A stretch of 64,000 bases of DNA from Draconibacterium sp. (GCA_016705335.1 JADIYN010000013.1:124001-188000); one strand, 5' to 3'; shown: positions 10,573 through 21,312, counted from the first letter of the stretch. Notes: generated by a model from the sequence alone, not told the origin. Made by a program: numbers and translations.

Positions 10573-11352
10573 ATGCAAAAGAAAATAGCTGCCTTTAAAG
10601 AACTACTCGAAATCATGGACGAACTTCGCGAAAAATGCCCGTGGGACAAGGAACAAACACTTGAATCATTGCGAAAGCTAACCATTGAAGAAACCTATGA
10701 ACTGGCAGATGCCATTCTGCAAAACGATTTGGAAATGGTTAAAAAAGAGTTGGGCGACTTAATGCTTCATATTGTTTTTTATTCGAAAATAGGTTCCGAA
10801 AAAGGAGCGTTTGATATGGGTGATGTTTTGGAAGGAATCAACAAAAAACTGATTTACCGCCACCCTCATGTCTTTGGAGATATTGATGTTGATGGTTCGG
10901 CACGTAAAGTGGAAGAAAACTGGGAAGCTTTGAAATTGAAAGAAAAAGGTGGTAACAAACGTGTTTTGGAAGGAGTTCCGGCGGCAATGCCAGCTTTGGT
11001 TAAAGCCAACCGAATACAGGAAAAAGCCAGTGGCGTTGGCTTCGACTGGGAATACAAAGAGCAGGTTTGGGATAAAGTGAAAGAAGAAATTAACGAACTG
11101 GCACATGAAATAAACCAGGTTGAAAAAGACAAAATTAAGGCTGAATTTGGCGATCTGTTTTTTGCAATGGTAAATGCTGCACGACTTTATGGTGTTGATC
11201 CGGAAGCAGCCCTGGAACGTACCAACCTGAAGTTTATAAAACGATTTAACTATCTTGAAAGCCAAACTTTAACAAAAGGGAAAAGCCTGCACGATATGAG
11301 TTTGGCTGAAATGGATGTGTATTGGGAGGAAGCGAAAAAATTGGAAAGTTAA
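10573..11352 (+). CDS. mazG: Nucleoside triphosphate pyrophosphohydrolase MazG
   Basis: House-cleaning enzyme that hydrolyses nucleoside triphosphates to monophosphates and pyrophosphate. It has two MazG domains. The first has LREKCPWDKEQTLESLRKL and EETYELADAI followed by EMVKKELGDLMLH, giving the EExxE...ExxD metal site. The second has EEINELAHEI and KAEFGDLFFAMVNAARL. The full two-domain form is about 260 residues. I chose the ATG at 10573 rather than a TTG at 10558, because known members start a few residues before FKELLEIMDELR. It diverges from phoH. A short TTCCC/GGGAA hairpin at 11359-11374 follows the stop but has no T tail. Confidence 0.95.
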   Translation: MQKKIAAFKELLEIMDELREKCPWDKEQTLESLRKLTIEETYELADAILQNDLEMVKKELGDLMLHIVFYSKIGSEKGAFDMGDVLEGINKKLIYRHPHVFGDIDVDGSARKVEENWEALKLKEKGGNKRVLEGVPAAMPALVKANRIQEKASGVGFDWEYKEQVWDKVKEEINELAHEINQVEKDKIKAEFGDLFFAMVNAARLYGVDPEAALERTNLKFIKRFNYLESQTLTKGKSLHDMSLAEMDVYWEEAKKLES

Positions 11353-11514
11353 GCAACCTTCCCTTTTCAGGGAAACTCCTGTAGAAAAATAAAAACCCTG
11401 TAAATGAAATTAATTTAAACCATGTTTTTAAATTGTGGAAATCAGTGCAATAATACTGTCAGATATCATAAAAAATCTCTTTCAAATTTTCTTTTTCTAA
11501 ATCAAAATCACAAA

Positions 11515-12536
11515 AGAAAAAAACCAAACTATTATTGATTGTCCTAATTTCGATGTCTTTATTCTTGTAATACAGGGGACGAACCCACCATAATTTCAAA
11601 GGATCTGGTGAATGGCGTAATTCAAAAAGGACCATTTATCAACGGTTCATCCATCTCGTTATTCGAATTGTCTGAAACTTATATTCCATCCGGAAGTTCT
11701 TACAATACCCAAATTATTGACGACAAGGGTACTTTTGAATTCAAAAATATTTCATTGGCAAGCAATTATGTCAAGTTAAAAGCTGACGGGTATTATTTTA
11801 ATGAAGTTTCAGGCAAAAAATCTGCATCGCAGATAACGCTTTATGCACTGGCTGATTTATCCGATAAATCATCTGTCAATGTTAATATATTATCGCATCT
11901 TGAATATCAGCGTGTTGAAAACCTTATTTCAAAGGGGAGTACTTTTAAAGATGCGAAAGAACAGGCAGAGGCTGAAATTTTAAAAATATTTTCTTTCAGC
12001 AAAGCCGATATAAACCTGAACATTACAAAAAGTGGGGAGATGCCATTTTGCCCTTTCAGTTATTTTACAGGGTTTCCGTTCAGAAGCAGATTTGATTAAT
12101 TTATTGGCCGGCATCACTTCAGACATTAAAGAAGATGGGGTTTTAAATAATCAGGACCTGGGTACATTGCTTATAAATGATGCAAAATTACTTAATCTGT
12201 CTGCTATACGTTCAAACATGGTGAATCAATACACGTCAACCGATAACAATGCTGTTATTCCCGATTTTGAAAAATATGTTGCATTATTTATTGAAAGTAC
12301 CAATTATGTATTTACAAGCGGTAAAAGTATCACCCGCGTAAACGATAGCGTTTGATCATAACAAAAACGAACAAACCTTTACATTTGTTAATTCAGGTGA
12401 ACCAGATTTGTTTTAACTAATAAGGTGAAAATCTGATTTGATAATAAAACTTTTGGCTGGAAATCACACAATTGAATATTACGAGAACAATGCAACTGAA
12501 CCAACAAGAATAAAGGAAATTAAAGTGACTGAGTAA
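11515..12536 (+). pseudogene. Degraded lipoprotein-like gene of unknown function
   Basis: Pieces in several frames form one protein. A lysine-rich, hydrophobic leader (KKTKLLLIVLISMSLF, about 11515-11562) is followed after a frame change by CNTGDEPT, a likely lipobox cysteine. VIQKGPFINGSSISLFELSE, IIDDKGTFEFKNISL and LADLSDKSSVNVNILSHLEY lead to LALSVILQGFRSEADLINLLA in a second frame. A third frame continues with KNEQTFTFVNSGEPDLF, and the last piece, LLAGNHTIEYYENN, ends at 12536. This layout matches a family of uncharacterised Bacteroidota surface lipoproteins known to me only as hypothetical. No ATG is present at the expected start. At least three frame changes near 11560, 12040 and 12350 suggest either heavy sequencing error or true decay. 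Confidence 0.5.
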
Positions 12537-12598
12537 AAGTACATTATTTTTAAGATGGTTTAAATTTCACACTAACATATATTTGAAAAACTAAAACT

Positions 12599-14141
12599 AT
12601 AATCGGAAACAAATTGCATTTCTAGTAGCCATAGTTTTGATGGCAGCGTGCACTTCAAAACCCGCAGCAGATAAAAACCCAAATATTAAAACCACCCTCA
12701 CCAAAACCGAACTTCAGGATAAAATAAAAGGTGGCTGGGCCGGACAGGTAATTGGTTGCACTTACGGCGGGCCAACAGAATTTCGCTACAACGGAGTGAT
12801 GATTGCCGATTCAGTTTCAATTCCGTGGGATGAAACCAGGTGCTTGTGGTACTATGAAAATTCACCGGGATTGTACGATGATGTTTATATGGATTTAACT
12901 TTTGTAGATGTTTTTGAAAAAGAAGGTTTGGATGCACTGGCAAAATCACATGCCCTGGCATTTGCAAATGCGGATTATATGTTGTGGCACGCCAATCAGG
13001 CCGCACGTTACAATATTTTAAACGGAATTATGCCGCCCGAATCGGGATTTTGGATGAACAATCCACACGCCGATGATATCGATTTTCAGATTGAAGCCGA
13101 TTTTGCAGGATTAATGGCGCCGGGAATGGTAAACACTGCCACCGAAATTTGCGATAAAGTGGGGCACATTATGAATTACGGCGATGGCTGGTATGGCGGG
13201 ATTTATGTTGCGGCCATGTATTCACTGGCTTTTGTTTCAAGCGATGTAAATTATGTGGTTACTGAAGCCTTAAAAACTATTCCACAGGAATCACAGTTTT
13301 ATAAATGCATAAGTGATGTTATAAAATGGCATTCGGAATATCCAACCGAATGGTCGCAAACGTGGAATTTGGTACAGCAAAACTGGTCGCAGGACATTGG
13401 TTGTCCCGACGGTGTTTTTGCTGATTTTAATATCGATGCAAAAATAAATGCCGCGTATATTGTGGTCGGATTGCTGTATGGTGAAGGTGATTATTCAAAA
13501 ACACTTGATATTTCAACCCGCTGCGGACAGGATTCGGATTGCAACCCAGCAAGTGCAGGTGGTATTTTAGGTACTATGATAGGTTATTCAAAACTTCCGG
13601 AAGAATGGAAAAAAGCAGTAATCCCGGTGGAAGACATGGATTTCAGATATACAACAATGTCGTTAAACGATGTGTATAAAATCGGCACAAAACATGCCCT
13701 TGAAACACTCGAAAAAAACGGCGCTAAAATCGATGGTGAAAACATTGAAATTCAGTTTCAGGAAATAAAACCTGTTGTTTTGGAGGTAGGTTTTGAAGGG
13801 CATTATCCGATAGAACGAAAACCTGTGGGAATAACACTTTCAGAAATTAACAGGGAAGTAAAAGTCGAATTCTCCGGAAATGGGTTTGTACTTCAGGGGT
13901 GGGCAAAATAACCGACAAGGAATACAATGATTTTGTAGCTGAGCTGGAAATGACGATTGATGGCGGAACTCCCGAAAAACTATTGATGCCAACTCAATTT
14001 GCCACCCGAAAACACGAACTGGGCTGGAAATACCAGTTGACAGAAGGTGAACATTCAGTTTCTGTTCGTTTAATAAATGCGAATCCCGGGTTTAAAGTAG
14101 ATGTGGGGGATTTGCTTGTTTATTCTTCGCAAAAGAACTAA
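12599..14141 (+). CDS. ADP-ribosylglycohydrolase-family lipoprotein with C-terminal extension (two frame errors)
   Basis: Secreted member of the ADP-ribosylglycohydrolase (DraG-like) fold. The lipobox is AIVLMAAC, so it is predicted to be a lipoprotein. The domain starts at KGGWAGQVIGCTYGGPTEF and has YDDVYMDLTFVDVF, HADDIDFQIEADF and the metal-binding signature GQDSDCNPASAGGILGTMIG, in which the aspartates are kept. A beta-rich extension follows (residues about 370-500). The open frame begins at a TTG at 12637 and lacks its start codon: restoring one G after 12600 creates ATG-AAT-CGG before KQIAFLVAI. A lost A near 13908 splits off the last 80 residues. A TATATTTG at 12578-12585 fits a -7 promoter element. 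The substrate of exported members is not established. Confidence 0.8.
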
Positions 14142-14197
14142 TCTTTTAATTGGTAGCAATTTTTACAAAGAGTCTTGTCATTTTAACCAAAATACCA

Positions 14198-15282
14198 TTA
14201 ATGTCGTTGTAGCAATTCATTTAAATCAATAATATCATATGGTTTTTCACCGAAGCCGGCGTAATATTCCAGTATTATTTTATCCTCTTTTCATCAATAT
14301 TAATAACCGCATATCCGGGCAAATCGGTTTGTTTGTAAAAGGTAACATATTTTGCTTCTTCAGATAACATTTCTTTTCTGGTGTTCAGCGTTTCCGGTTG
14401 CCAGTCAGGAACGTTTTCAGCAAGAGAAGGGCCATAATCTGTAATTATTTTTGATGGAATTTGGTAATTCCTGTCTTTAATAACACTTATTACCATCACC
14501 TGTACAACAGGTCCAAATTTAGTATCGCGCTGAACTACTGAATAACGATGTAAGTGGCCGCATAAAACAATTGCATTATTTTTCGCAATTAACTCCAGTA
14601 AGTTTTCTCTTTGTTCCTTATTGTTTCTTAAGGTATGCCAGCACCTTTCAGTTACGGGTATAACAGGCTCATGAATGGCAATAAATTTATATTTTGCATT
14701 CGACTCAGAAAGTTCATGCTCAAGAAAAGCTAACATATCCGTTTTTTTATCATACGGATCAATGCAGGTTATTTGAACATTATCGTATTGGTAAGAGTAG
14801 TTCGCACTTTTGATTTCAGAATTATTTGTTTGTTTACGAAACATTGGAATATAAAACTCCCGAAACGCTTGCTCCGCTCCCGGCCCTGTAATATCGTGAT
14901 TTCCCTTTGCTATTATCCATGGCACCGGCATCTGACTTGCATCGATTGCTTTCATCGTATTGGATGCCATTTGTCGCGCTTTACTTTCATTTCCAGCCAG
15001 ACCTTCCGACAAATCTCCCAATTGAATTACAGCTTTTACTTGTGGAATTTCAGACGCTGCTTTTTTCCTAATGATGGCCATAAAATCATTCCAGTTATTC
15101 TCTGTATATACCGTGTATTCCTTTGTTACCTGACGTAAATCATCCGGCTTTTTCATGAGCCAATCCATGTCATGGTCTTGTAATAAATCATAATGGACGT
15201 CACCCAGCACAATTAAACTGCTTTTTTGTGCTGATGAATTAATAATACTGAAGCAGAAGATGAAAAAAAAAATAATTCTCAT
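14198..15282 (-). CDS. Exported calcineurin-like metallophosphoesterase (frameshift near C-terminus)
   Basis: Signal peptide MRIIFFFIFCFSIINSSAQ, then a metallophosphoesterase fold. Metal-ligand motifs are LGDVHYD (residues about 26-32), LGDLSEG, GNHDITG, AIHEPV and CGHLHRYS, so the dinuclear metal site appears complete. The open frame stops at 14275 after INIDEKRIK. One extra A there continues it as IILEYYAGFGEKPYDIIDLNELL to the stop at 14198. I chose the ATG at 15282 because the upstream TTG at 15309 adds residues before the signal peptide. It lies in an exported-hydrolase group with SMP-30. Phosphodiester or phosphomonoester substrate is unknown. Confidence 0.85.
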
Positions 15283-15424
15283 GGTTAACTTTTTTAAGTA
15301 CTTAATCAAATTTTACCGATTCAGGATGCTCATCCAAACCAAAATACTCCTGAACAATTTTTTCTGTATATATTTTTATTATTCTCATTAAAAAGCGTAT
15401 CCGCATTATATTTCCCCTTGCCAA

Positions 15425-16427
15425 TTACTTCAATTTTACCCGCAGCAAATAATCATCCGCAGTTATAAATAATTCAGAATAATCGGTATTAAAAGCACAG
15501 TTGGCTGTAGCTTCATTTGTCATAATTGTTCCGAGGTGTTCGCCTTCGGGGGTGAAAATTAAAACTCCACCTGGCCCGGTGGCAAAAATCCAGCCGTTTT
15601 TGTGGACTTTCATTCCATCGGGCAGACCTTTTAAAGTTTTGGTTTTATCGGTGGCATCATAAAACATTTTTCCATTTTTCAGCAAACCATTTTCATCAAC
15701 ATCATAAACCATCCAGATTGCTTTTTCGGGATCAGAATTGGCAATATATAATTTTGTAAAATCCGGCGAGAACGCAATTCCGTTGGGGCGTGAAAGTTCT
15801 TTTGTCAGCAACGTAATTTTCCCGCTTTTATCGACTTTGTAAACTCCCTGAAAATCGAGTTCTTTTGACTGATCTTCCATGTTAAATTCCAATCCGTAAG
15901 GAGGATCGGTAAAATACAAATCGCCGTTTTTATAATAAACAGCATCGTTTGGGCTGTTTAGTTTTTTACCGTTATAATTATCGGCAATGGTTTCAAATTG
16001 TGCTTTTGGTGCAGTAACAGGTGCTTTCATTTTTGAAATTCTTCTGTCGCCATGTTGACAAAGCACAAGTTCACCTTTCCTGTTCAACAACAATCCATTC
16101 GATCCGGTTTCGCCGCCTCTTTTTGCTGTTCCTGTGTAACCGGCAGGTTTCAAATAGATTTTAATTCCTCCTTTTTCAGTCCATTCAAAAATTGAATTGT
16201 TTGGGATATCAGAAAAAATAAGTTTGTTTTCTTTTTCCAGCCATAGTGGACCTTCCGTCCATTCAAAAGCTTTCGCGAGGATTTCAACCAAGTTATTTGG
16301 CATTATCCGGTTAAAATTTTGTTCAGCGTTTTATCTTACATAATACAGCGCAATCTTTTTTATAATTCTGGCAAAAACCGCTGAAAACAGTAAATAGAAA
16401 AGCAAAAGTGAGAATTGACGTTTTCAT
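15425..16427 (-). CDS. Exported SMP-30/gluconolactonase-family lactonase (N-terminal frame errors)
   Basis: Six-bladed beta-propeller of the SMP-30/gluconolactonase/LRE family, which hydrolyses sugar lactones with a bound divalent metal. Landmarks are FEWTEGPLWLEKENKLIFSD with the metal-binding Glu, SNGLLLNRKGELVLCQHGDR, KLNSPNDAVYYKNGDLYFTD with the conserved Asn-Asp, and LSRPNGIAFSPD. The clean frame starts at 16303 without a leader, but a good signal peptide (MKTSILTFAFLFTVFSGFCQ) starts at 16427 in another frame, and a DKTLNKIL segment typical of these proteins lies in a third. At least two indels between 16300 and 16380 therefore break the N-terminus. Secreted lactonase in sugar-acid catabolism is the inferred role. 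Confidence 0.82.
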
Positions 16428-16471
16428 AATGAATTAATTAAAATGTAGCCTAAAATACAAAACAAAACAGC

Positions 16472-16514
16472 AAAAAAAAACCGCTCCATCCCGACAGATA
16501 TTGGGACGAAACGG
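16472..16514 (-). terminator. Rho-independent terminator after pyruvate:ferredoxin oxidoreductase
   Basis: On the minus strand, arms at 16514-16503 and 16492-16481 pair over 12 positions (CCGTTTCGTCCC with GGGATGGAGCGG, three G-U pairs) and are followed by nine Ts (16480-16472). It sits 22 bp after the stop codon of the oxidoreductase gene. Confidence 0.88.
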
Positions 16515-16535
16515 CTCATATATATAAATGGTTTT

Positions 16536-19500
16536 TTAAGACTCAGTTTCAGCCTTTGAGAAATCCATGGCTGACATTCTTTTGTAAGAATTGTAACGCC
16601 ATTTTGCATTTTCTTCCGATGCTGCAAAAAGTTCGTCGGCAGCGGCCGGAAAAGTCTTTTTCAGTGAAGTAAAACGTACTTCGCCATTTAAGAAATCCTG
16701 GAATTTGCTCCAATCCGGTTCTTTTGAATCAAGCTGGAACGGGTTTTTGCCCTCTTCTTCCAACAATGGGTTGTACCGGAAAAGTGACCAGTAACCTGAA
16801 TCAACTGCCCTCTTTTGCTCATCCTGTGCTTTACCCATACTTGCACGCAAACCATGGCTGATGCACGGAGAGTATGCAATTATAATTGATGGACCAGGAT
16901 ATGATTCGGCTTCTTTCAATGCTTTCAGATATTGAGCGTTGTTTGCTCCCATGGCAACCTGTGCCACATAAATATATCCGTAGGAAATCATCATCGCGCC
17001 AAGATCTTTTTTGCGGACACGTTTACCTGCGGCAGCAAATTTTGCAACAGCACCAACCGGAGTTGATTTCGACGATTGTCCACCGGTATTTGAATATACT
17101 TCGGTGTCCATAACCAAAACGTTGATATCCTGACCGCTTGCCAAAACATGATCGAGGCCGCCATACCCAATATCATATGCCCAACCGTCGCCACCAAATA
17201 CCCAAATTGATCTTTTTACAAGATATTGAGCCAGAGTGGCAATCTCTTTTGCATAACTGCTTTCACTTCCTGCAATTGCAGCTTTTACTTTTTCCGATGC
17301 AATTTTTGAAGCTTCAGCATTTTTCATACCTGCCAGCCATTCAGTGTAAGCTTCTTTTTCAGTATCAGAAATACCGTTGTTTAAAGCACCTTTCATTATG
17401 TCGGCAATGCGGTCGCGTTGGGCCTGAACACCTTCAGCAAAACCAAAACCATATTCGGCATTGTCTTCGAAAAGTGAGTTTGCCCATGCAGGTCCCTGAC
17501 CTGAATCTTTATGTTTGCAATATGGTGTCGAAGGCGCTGAACCTCCATAAATTGAAGAACAACCTGTTGCATTGGCAACCATCATCCTTTCGCCATAAAG
17601 CTGTGTAATCAGTTTGATATAAGGTGTTTCTCCACAACCAGCGCATGCTCCCGAGAACTCGAAAAGTGGTTGTGCGAACTGAGAATTTTTTACATTCTGA
17701 AATTTATCGGCTATTTTTTCTTTTAACGAAACTTTATTAACCATATAATCCCAACGTCCGATTTCGGCCTGTTGAGTTCCAAGTGGTTTCATTTCAAGTG
17801 ATTTTACTTTCGATGGACAAACGTCGGCACAGTTGCCACAACCTGTACAATCGAGCGCACTCACCTGAATACGGAAATTCAATCCTGCAAAAGTTTTTGA
17901 AGGCGTTGCTACACGCACTTCGGTTCCTGCCGGAGCGGCATTTACTTCAGCTTCCGTCATCAGGAATGGACGAATTGCAGCATGAGGACAAACATAAGCA
18001 CACTGGTTACACTGAATACAGTTTTCAGGCTGCCATTCGGGAACGTTTACAGCAATTCCCCTTTTTTCGTATGCTGCTGTTCCCATTTCGAAAGAACCGT
18101 CTTCATAACCTTTAAATGTAGAAACAGGAAGATCATCTCCACGCTGGCCATTAATAACGTCAACCAATCTCACTATATATTCAGGGCGATCAGTTTCACC
18201 ATTTGTTTCTGTGATTTTAATGTTTTTCCATTCAGCCGGAACTTCAATTTTTGTTATGTTCTTTCCACCGGCATCAACAGCGGCATAGTTCATATTTACA
18301 ATACGTTCACCTTTTCGTCCATACGATTTTATAATTGCTTTTTTCATTTCGTCAACAGCAATTGAATATGGAATAACTTCAGTAATCTTAAAGAACGCCG
18401 ATTGCATAATGGTATTGGTGCGTGTTCCTAATCCCAATTCTTCGCCCAACTGTGTACCATTAATAATGTAAAATTTAATTTCGTTTTCGGCCATGAATTT
18501 CTTCATTTTGGCAGGAAGCTGGTTTTTTGTTTCTTCCTCATCCCAAATTGAATTTAAAAGGAATGAGCCACCCTTTTTCAAACCTTTCAAAACATCATAC
18601 AAATGCAGATAAGCCGGAACGTGACAGGCAACAAAATCGGGAGTAGTTACCAAATATGTCGAACGGATTTGTTTGTTACCAAAACGGAGGTGTGAACAAG
18701 TAAAACCACCCGATTTTTTTGAATCATACTGGAAATATCCTTGACATGATTTGTCGGTTGCATCACCAATAATTTTTATTGAGTTTTTATTTGCACCAAC
18801 GGTTCCATCTGAACCTAAACCATAAAATTTAGCCTGGTAAGTGCCTTTTGGTGTAATATCTATTTCTTCTTTTAACGGAAGTGATTTAAATGTTACGTCA
18901 TCAACGATACCAATTGTGAAATCACCTTTGGGTTCATTCATTTCAAGATTTTCGTAAACCGACATAATTTGCGACGGAGTAGTATCTTTTGAACCTAAAC
19001 CATAACGTCCACCAACAATAATTGGTGCATCTTTTTTACCATAGAAATATGATCTAATATCGAGGAAAAGTGGCTCACCACCTGCTCCGGGTTCTTTTGC
19101 ACGGTCTAAAACGGCAATACGTTTAACCGTCTTTGGCAGCGCTTCTGCAAAATATTTTGCCGAGAATGGACGGAATAAATGAACTACAACCAAACCAACT
19201 TTTTTACCCTGGGCATTTAAATAATCAATTGTTTCGCGAATTGTCTCAGTAGCCGAACCCATTGCAATTATGATATTTTCAGCTTCAGGATCGCCGTAAT
19301 AAGTAAAAGGACGGTATTTTCTACCTGTCAATTCACTGATTTTATCCATGTAACCGGCTACGATATCGGGCACTGCATCATAAAATGGATTTGAGGCCTC
19401 TTTTGCCTGGAAGAAAATATCAGGGTTCTGCGCGGTTCCGCGAGTCATCGGGTTTTCAGGATTTAACGCACGTTTACGGAATTCAGAAATAGCATCCTGA

Positions 19501-20093
19501 TCCACAAGCGGCATCATATCTTCCATTTCAATAGATTCGATTTTCTGCACCTCGTGTGAAGTTCTGAAACCATCGAAAAATGCAAGAAACGGAACTCTTG
19601 ACTTAATAGTTGCCAAATGTGCAACACCTGCCAAATCCATTTCTTCCTGCACCGAACCTGCGCCCAGCATTGCAAAACCGGTTTGGCGGGCAGCATAAAT
19701 ATCGCTGTGGTCGCCAAAAATCGACAGTGCATGTCCGGCAAGGGCGCGAGCACTAACATGGAAAACAGTTGGCAACAATTCCCCTGCAATTTTATACATG
19801 TTTGGGATCATCAGCAACAGCCCCTGCGAAGCAGTGTAGGTTGAAGTTAAAGCACCCGATTGCAAAGCGCCATGCACAGCACCTGCTGCACCACCTTCAC
19901 TCTGCATTTCTGCAAGGCGCACAGGGCGTCCAAACATATTCTTTTTTCCAAATGCCGCCCACTCATCAACATATTCGGCCATTGTTGACGAGGGTGTAAT
20001 CGGGTAAATACAAGCTACTTCGCTAAACATGTAACTTATGTGTGCTGCTGCATAATTACCGTCACATGTAATAAATTTTTTCTGCTTTGTCAT
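16536..20093 (-). CDS. nifJ: Pyruvate:ferredoxin (flavodoxin) oxidoreductase, single-chain
   Basis: Oxidatively decarboxylates pyruvate to acetyl-CoA, CO2 and reduced ferredoxin in the cytoplasm of anaerobes. The single chain of 1185 residues has all domains. The N-terminal pyrimidine-binding domain contains CIYPITPSSTMAEYVDEW. A gamma domain follows, then two [4Fe-4S] motifs, CIQCNQCAYVCPH and CTGCGNCADVCP. The C-terminal diphosphate domain has GACAGCGETPYIKL, GDGWAYDIGYGGLDHVLASG and MDTEVYSNTGGQ, with the proximal cluster cysteines. The long frame has no breaks, in contrast to many neighbours. The gene stands alone with a strong terminator. It indicates fermentative or anaerobic metabolism. 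Confidence 0.97.
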   Translation of the reverse strand: MTKQKKFITCDGNYAAAHISYMFSEVACIYPITPSSTMAEYVDEWAAFGKKNMFGRPVRLAEMQSEGGAAGAVHGALQSGALTSTYTASQGLLLMIPNMYKIAGELLPTVFHVSARALAGHALSIFGDHSDIYAARQTGFAMLGAGSVQEEMDLAGVAHLATIKSRVPFLAFFDGFRTSHEVQKIESIEMEDMMPLVDQDAISEFRKRALNPENPMTRGTAQNPDIFFQAKEASNPFYDAVPDIVAGYMDKISELTGRKYRPFTYYGDPEAENIIIAMGSATETIRETIDYLNAQGKKVGLVVVHLFRPFSAKYFAEALPKTVKRIAVLDRAKEPGAGGEPLFLDIRSYFYGKKDAPIIVGGRYGLGSKDTTPSQIMSVYENLEMNEPKGDFTIGIVDDVTFKSLPLKEEIDITPKGTYQAKFYGLGSDGTVGANKNSIKIIGDATDKSCQGYFQYDSKKSGGFTCSHLRFGNKQIRSTYLVTTPDFVACHVPAYLHLYDVLKGLKKGGSFLLNSIWDEEETKNQLPAKMKKFMAENEIKFYIINGTQLGEELGLGTRTNTIMQSAFFKITEVIPYSIAVDEMKKAIIKSYGRKGERIVNMNYAAVDAGGKNITKIEVPAEWKNIKITETNGETDRPEYIVRLVDVINGQRGDDLPVSTFKGYEDGSFEMGTAAYEKRGIAVNVPEWQPENCIQCNQCAYVCPHAAIRPFLMTEAEVNAAPAGTEVRVATPSKTFAGLNFRIQVSALDCTGCGNCADVCPSKVKSLEMKPLGTQQAEIGRWDYMVNKVSLKEKIADKFQNVKNSQFAQPLFEFSGACAGCGETPYIKLITQLYGERMMVANATGCSSIYGGSAPSTPYCKHKDSGQGPAWANSLFEDNAEYGFGFAEGVQAQRDRIADIMKGALNNGISDTEKEAYTEWLAGMKNAEASKIASEKVKAAIAGSESSYAKEIATLAQYLVKRSIWVFGGDGWAYDIGYGGLDHVLASGQDINVLVMDTEVYSNTGGQSSKSTPVGAVAKFAAAGKRVRKKDLGAMMISYGYIYVAQVAMGANNAQYLKALKEAESYPGPSIIIAYSPCISHGLRASMGKAQDEQKRAVDSGYWSLFRYNPLLEEEGKNPFQLDSKEPDWSKFQDFLNGEVRFTSLKKTFPAAADELFAASEENAKWRYNSYKRMSAMDFSKAETES

Positions 20094-20136
20094 TTTTTTA
20101 ATTTATTGATTTTGATATTTATATTTAATTTTTTCG

Positions 20137-21312
20137 TTAATAGAGAAATCCAAAAAGCCACAAAGGAATTTTATTCCCTTCGCCGGTTTCAATTACATCA
20201 GACGCCGCATAATAATCGGAACCTGGTTCCAGTTTTCGGCCACCAACTACAAAATGATATTTACCGTTCACACAGAAATCGGCAACAGGTGAGCTTTTAA
20301 CATTGCAAATGTAATCAACCTGATTGTAGAAAAATGTTTGGCGTAAATTCAAACTTTCGGTATTGTTTGGTGCGATTGCGTAAAGCAGGTTTGTGTTGTG
20401 CAAATAAACCTTATCCGGCTTTTTCACCTGTTCTTCATCTCCGTTCGAATATAACAAATTGATAAGCTTTGCATTTTTTAAGTAGTTCAAATAATTCATT
20501 ACAGTTGCACGCGATGTTTCCACTGAAGATGCCAATTTGCTTACATTTGGTGTGAATGGTACTTCTGATGCAATAATGTGCAAAAGCTTCCTGAGTTTCG
20601 GAAGGTATTTCAATTCGATTTGGTTGATATATGGAACGTCAATTTCGAGTGCCAGATTGATGTGCATCAACAATCGATTAATATAAAAATTAGGGTCGTC
20701 AATAAAATAAGGGAAATAACCATTTTTCAGGTATTCATCGAAATAGGCAAGCGGACGTACTTTTGAAACAATTTCCTGCGCAATTTCCACATGATTCGAA
20801 ATAAGCTCTTCAAAAGTATAATGCCTGAAATTATTGCCAGTCTGATAATTCAGATATTCTCTAAACGACAAGCCTTCCAAATGATTTATTTTAGCTATTC
20901 CCTGCAAATCAGGATTTCCCTCGGTAATTCGAAGTACCGGAGAAGAGCTGAAAATAATTTTCAACTCCGGAATTTCATCAACACATTTTCTTAAATCGGC
21001 CGACCAATCGGGATATTTTTGAATTTGATCGAGTATGAGGACTTTCCCTCCCCGTTTTGCAAATTCATCGGCAAACGAACTGATTTTCCGCTTGGTGAAA
21101 TAGAAATTATTTAAGTTGATATAAAGTACAGAATTATCATCGGTGTATTTTTCCCTAATAAAGTCAAGTAAAAAAGTAGTTTTCCCAACACCCCTGAAAC
21201 CCTTGATACAGATAAGTTTCTGGTTCCAGTCGATGCGTTTGGAAAGCTCTCTTTTTATAGTTGGCTTTCTGCTTTCGAGCAACGATTTATGTGTATTTTG
21301 AAAAAATTCCAA
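20137..21312 (-). CDS. AAA+ ATPase of the DUF4143 family
   Basis: P-loop ATPase of the large archaeal/bacterial group often annotated ATP-binding protein with DUF4143. Walker A is KGFRGVGKTTFLLDF, and Walker B lies in KVLILDQIQKYPDW. The mid part has GLSFREYLNY, and a winged-helix segment (PNVSKLASSVETSRATVMNYLNYL) precedes the C-terminal nuclease-like DUF4143 domain. The length of 391 residues is normal and the frame intact. These genes are frequently mobile and variable in copy number, and no molecular role is established. It lies 43 bp upstream of the oxidoreductase on the same strand, so read-through is possible. Confidence 0.88.
   Translation of the reverse strand: MEFFQNTHKSLLESRKPTIKRELSKRIDWNQKLICIKGFRGVGKTTFLLDFIREKYTDDNSVLYINLNNFYFTKRKISSFADEFAKRGGKVLILDQIQKYPDWSADLRKCVDEIPELKIIFSSSPVLRITEGNPDLQGIAKINHLEGLSFREYLNYQTGNNFRHYTFEELISNHVEIAQEIVSKVRPLAYFDEYLKNGYFPYFIDDPNFYINRLLMHINLALEIDVPYINQIELKYLPKLRKLLHIIASEVPFTPNVSKLASSVETSRATVMNYLNYLKNAKLINLLYSNGDEEQVKKPDKVYLHNTNLLYAIAPNNTESLNLRQTFFYNQVDYICNVKSSPVADFCVNGKYHFVVGGRKLEPGSDYYAASDVIETGEGNKIPLWLFGFLY

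Noticed and set aside
16886..18365. Plus-strand open frames opposite the pyruvate:ferredoxin oxidoreductase gene
   Set aside because: They are antisense shadows of a long, motif-rich gene and show no family features or starts with context.
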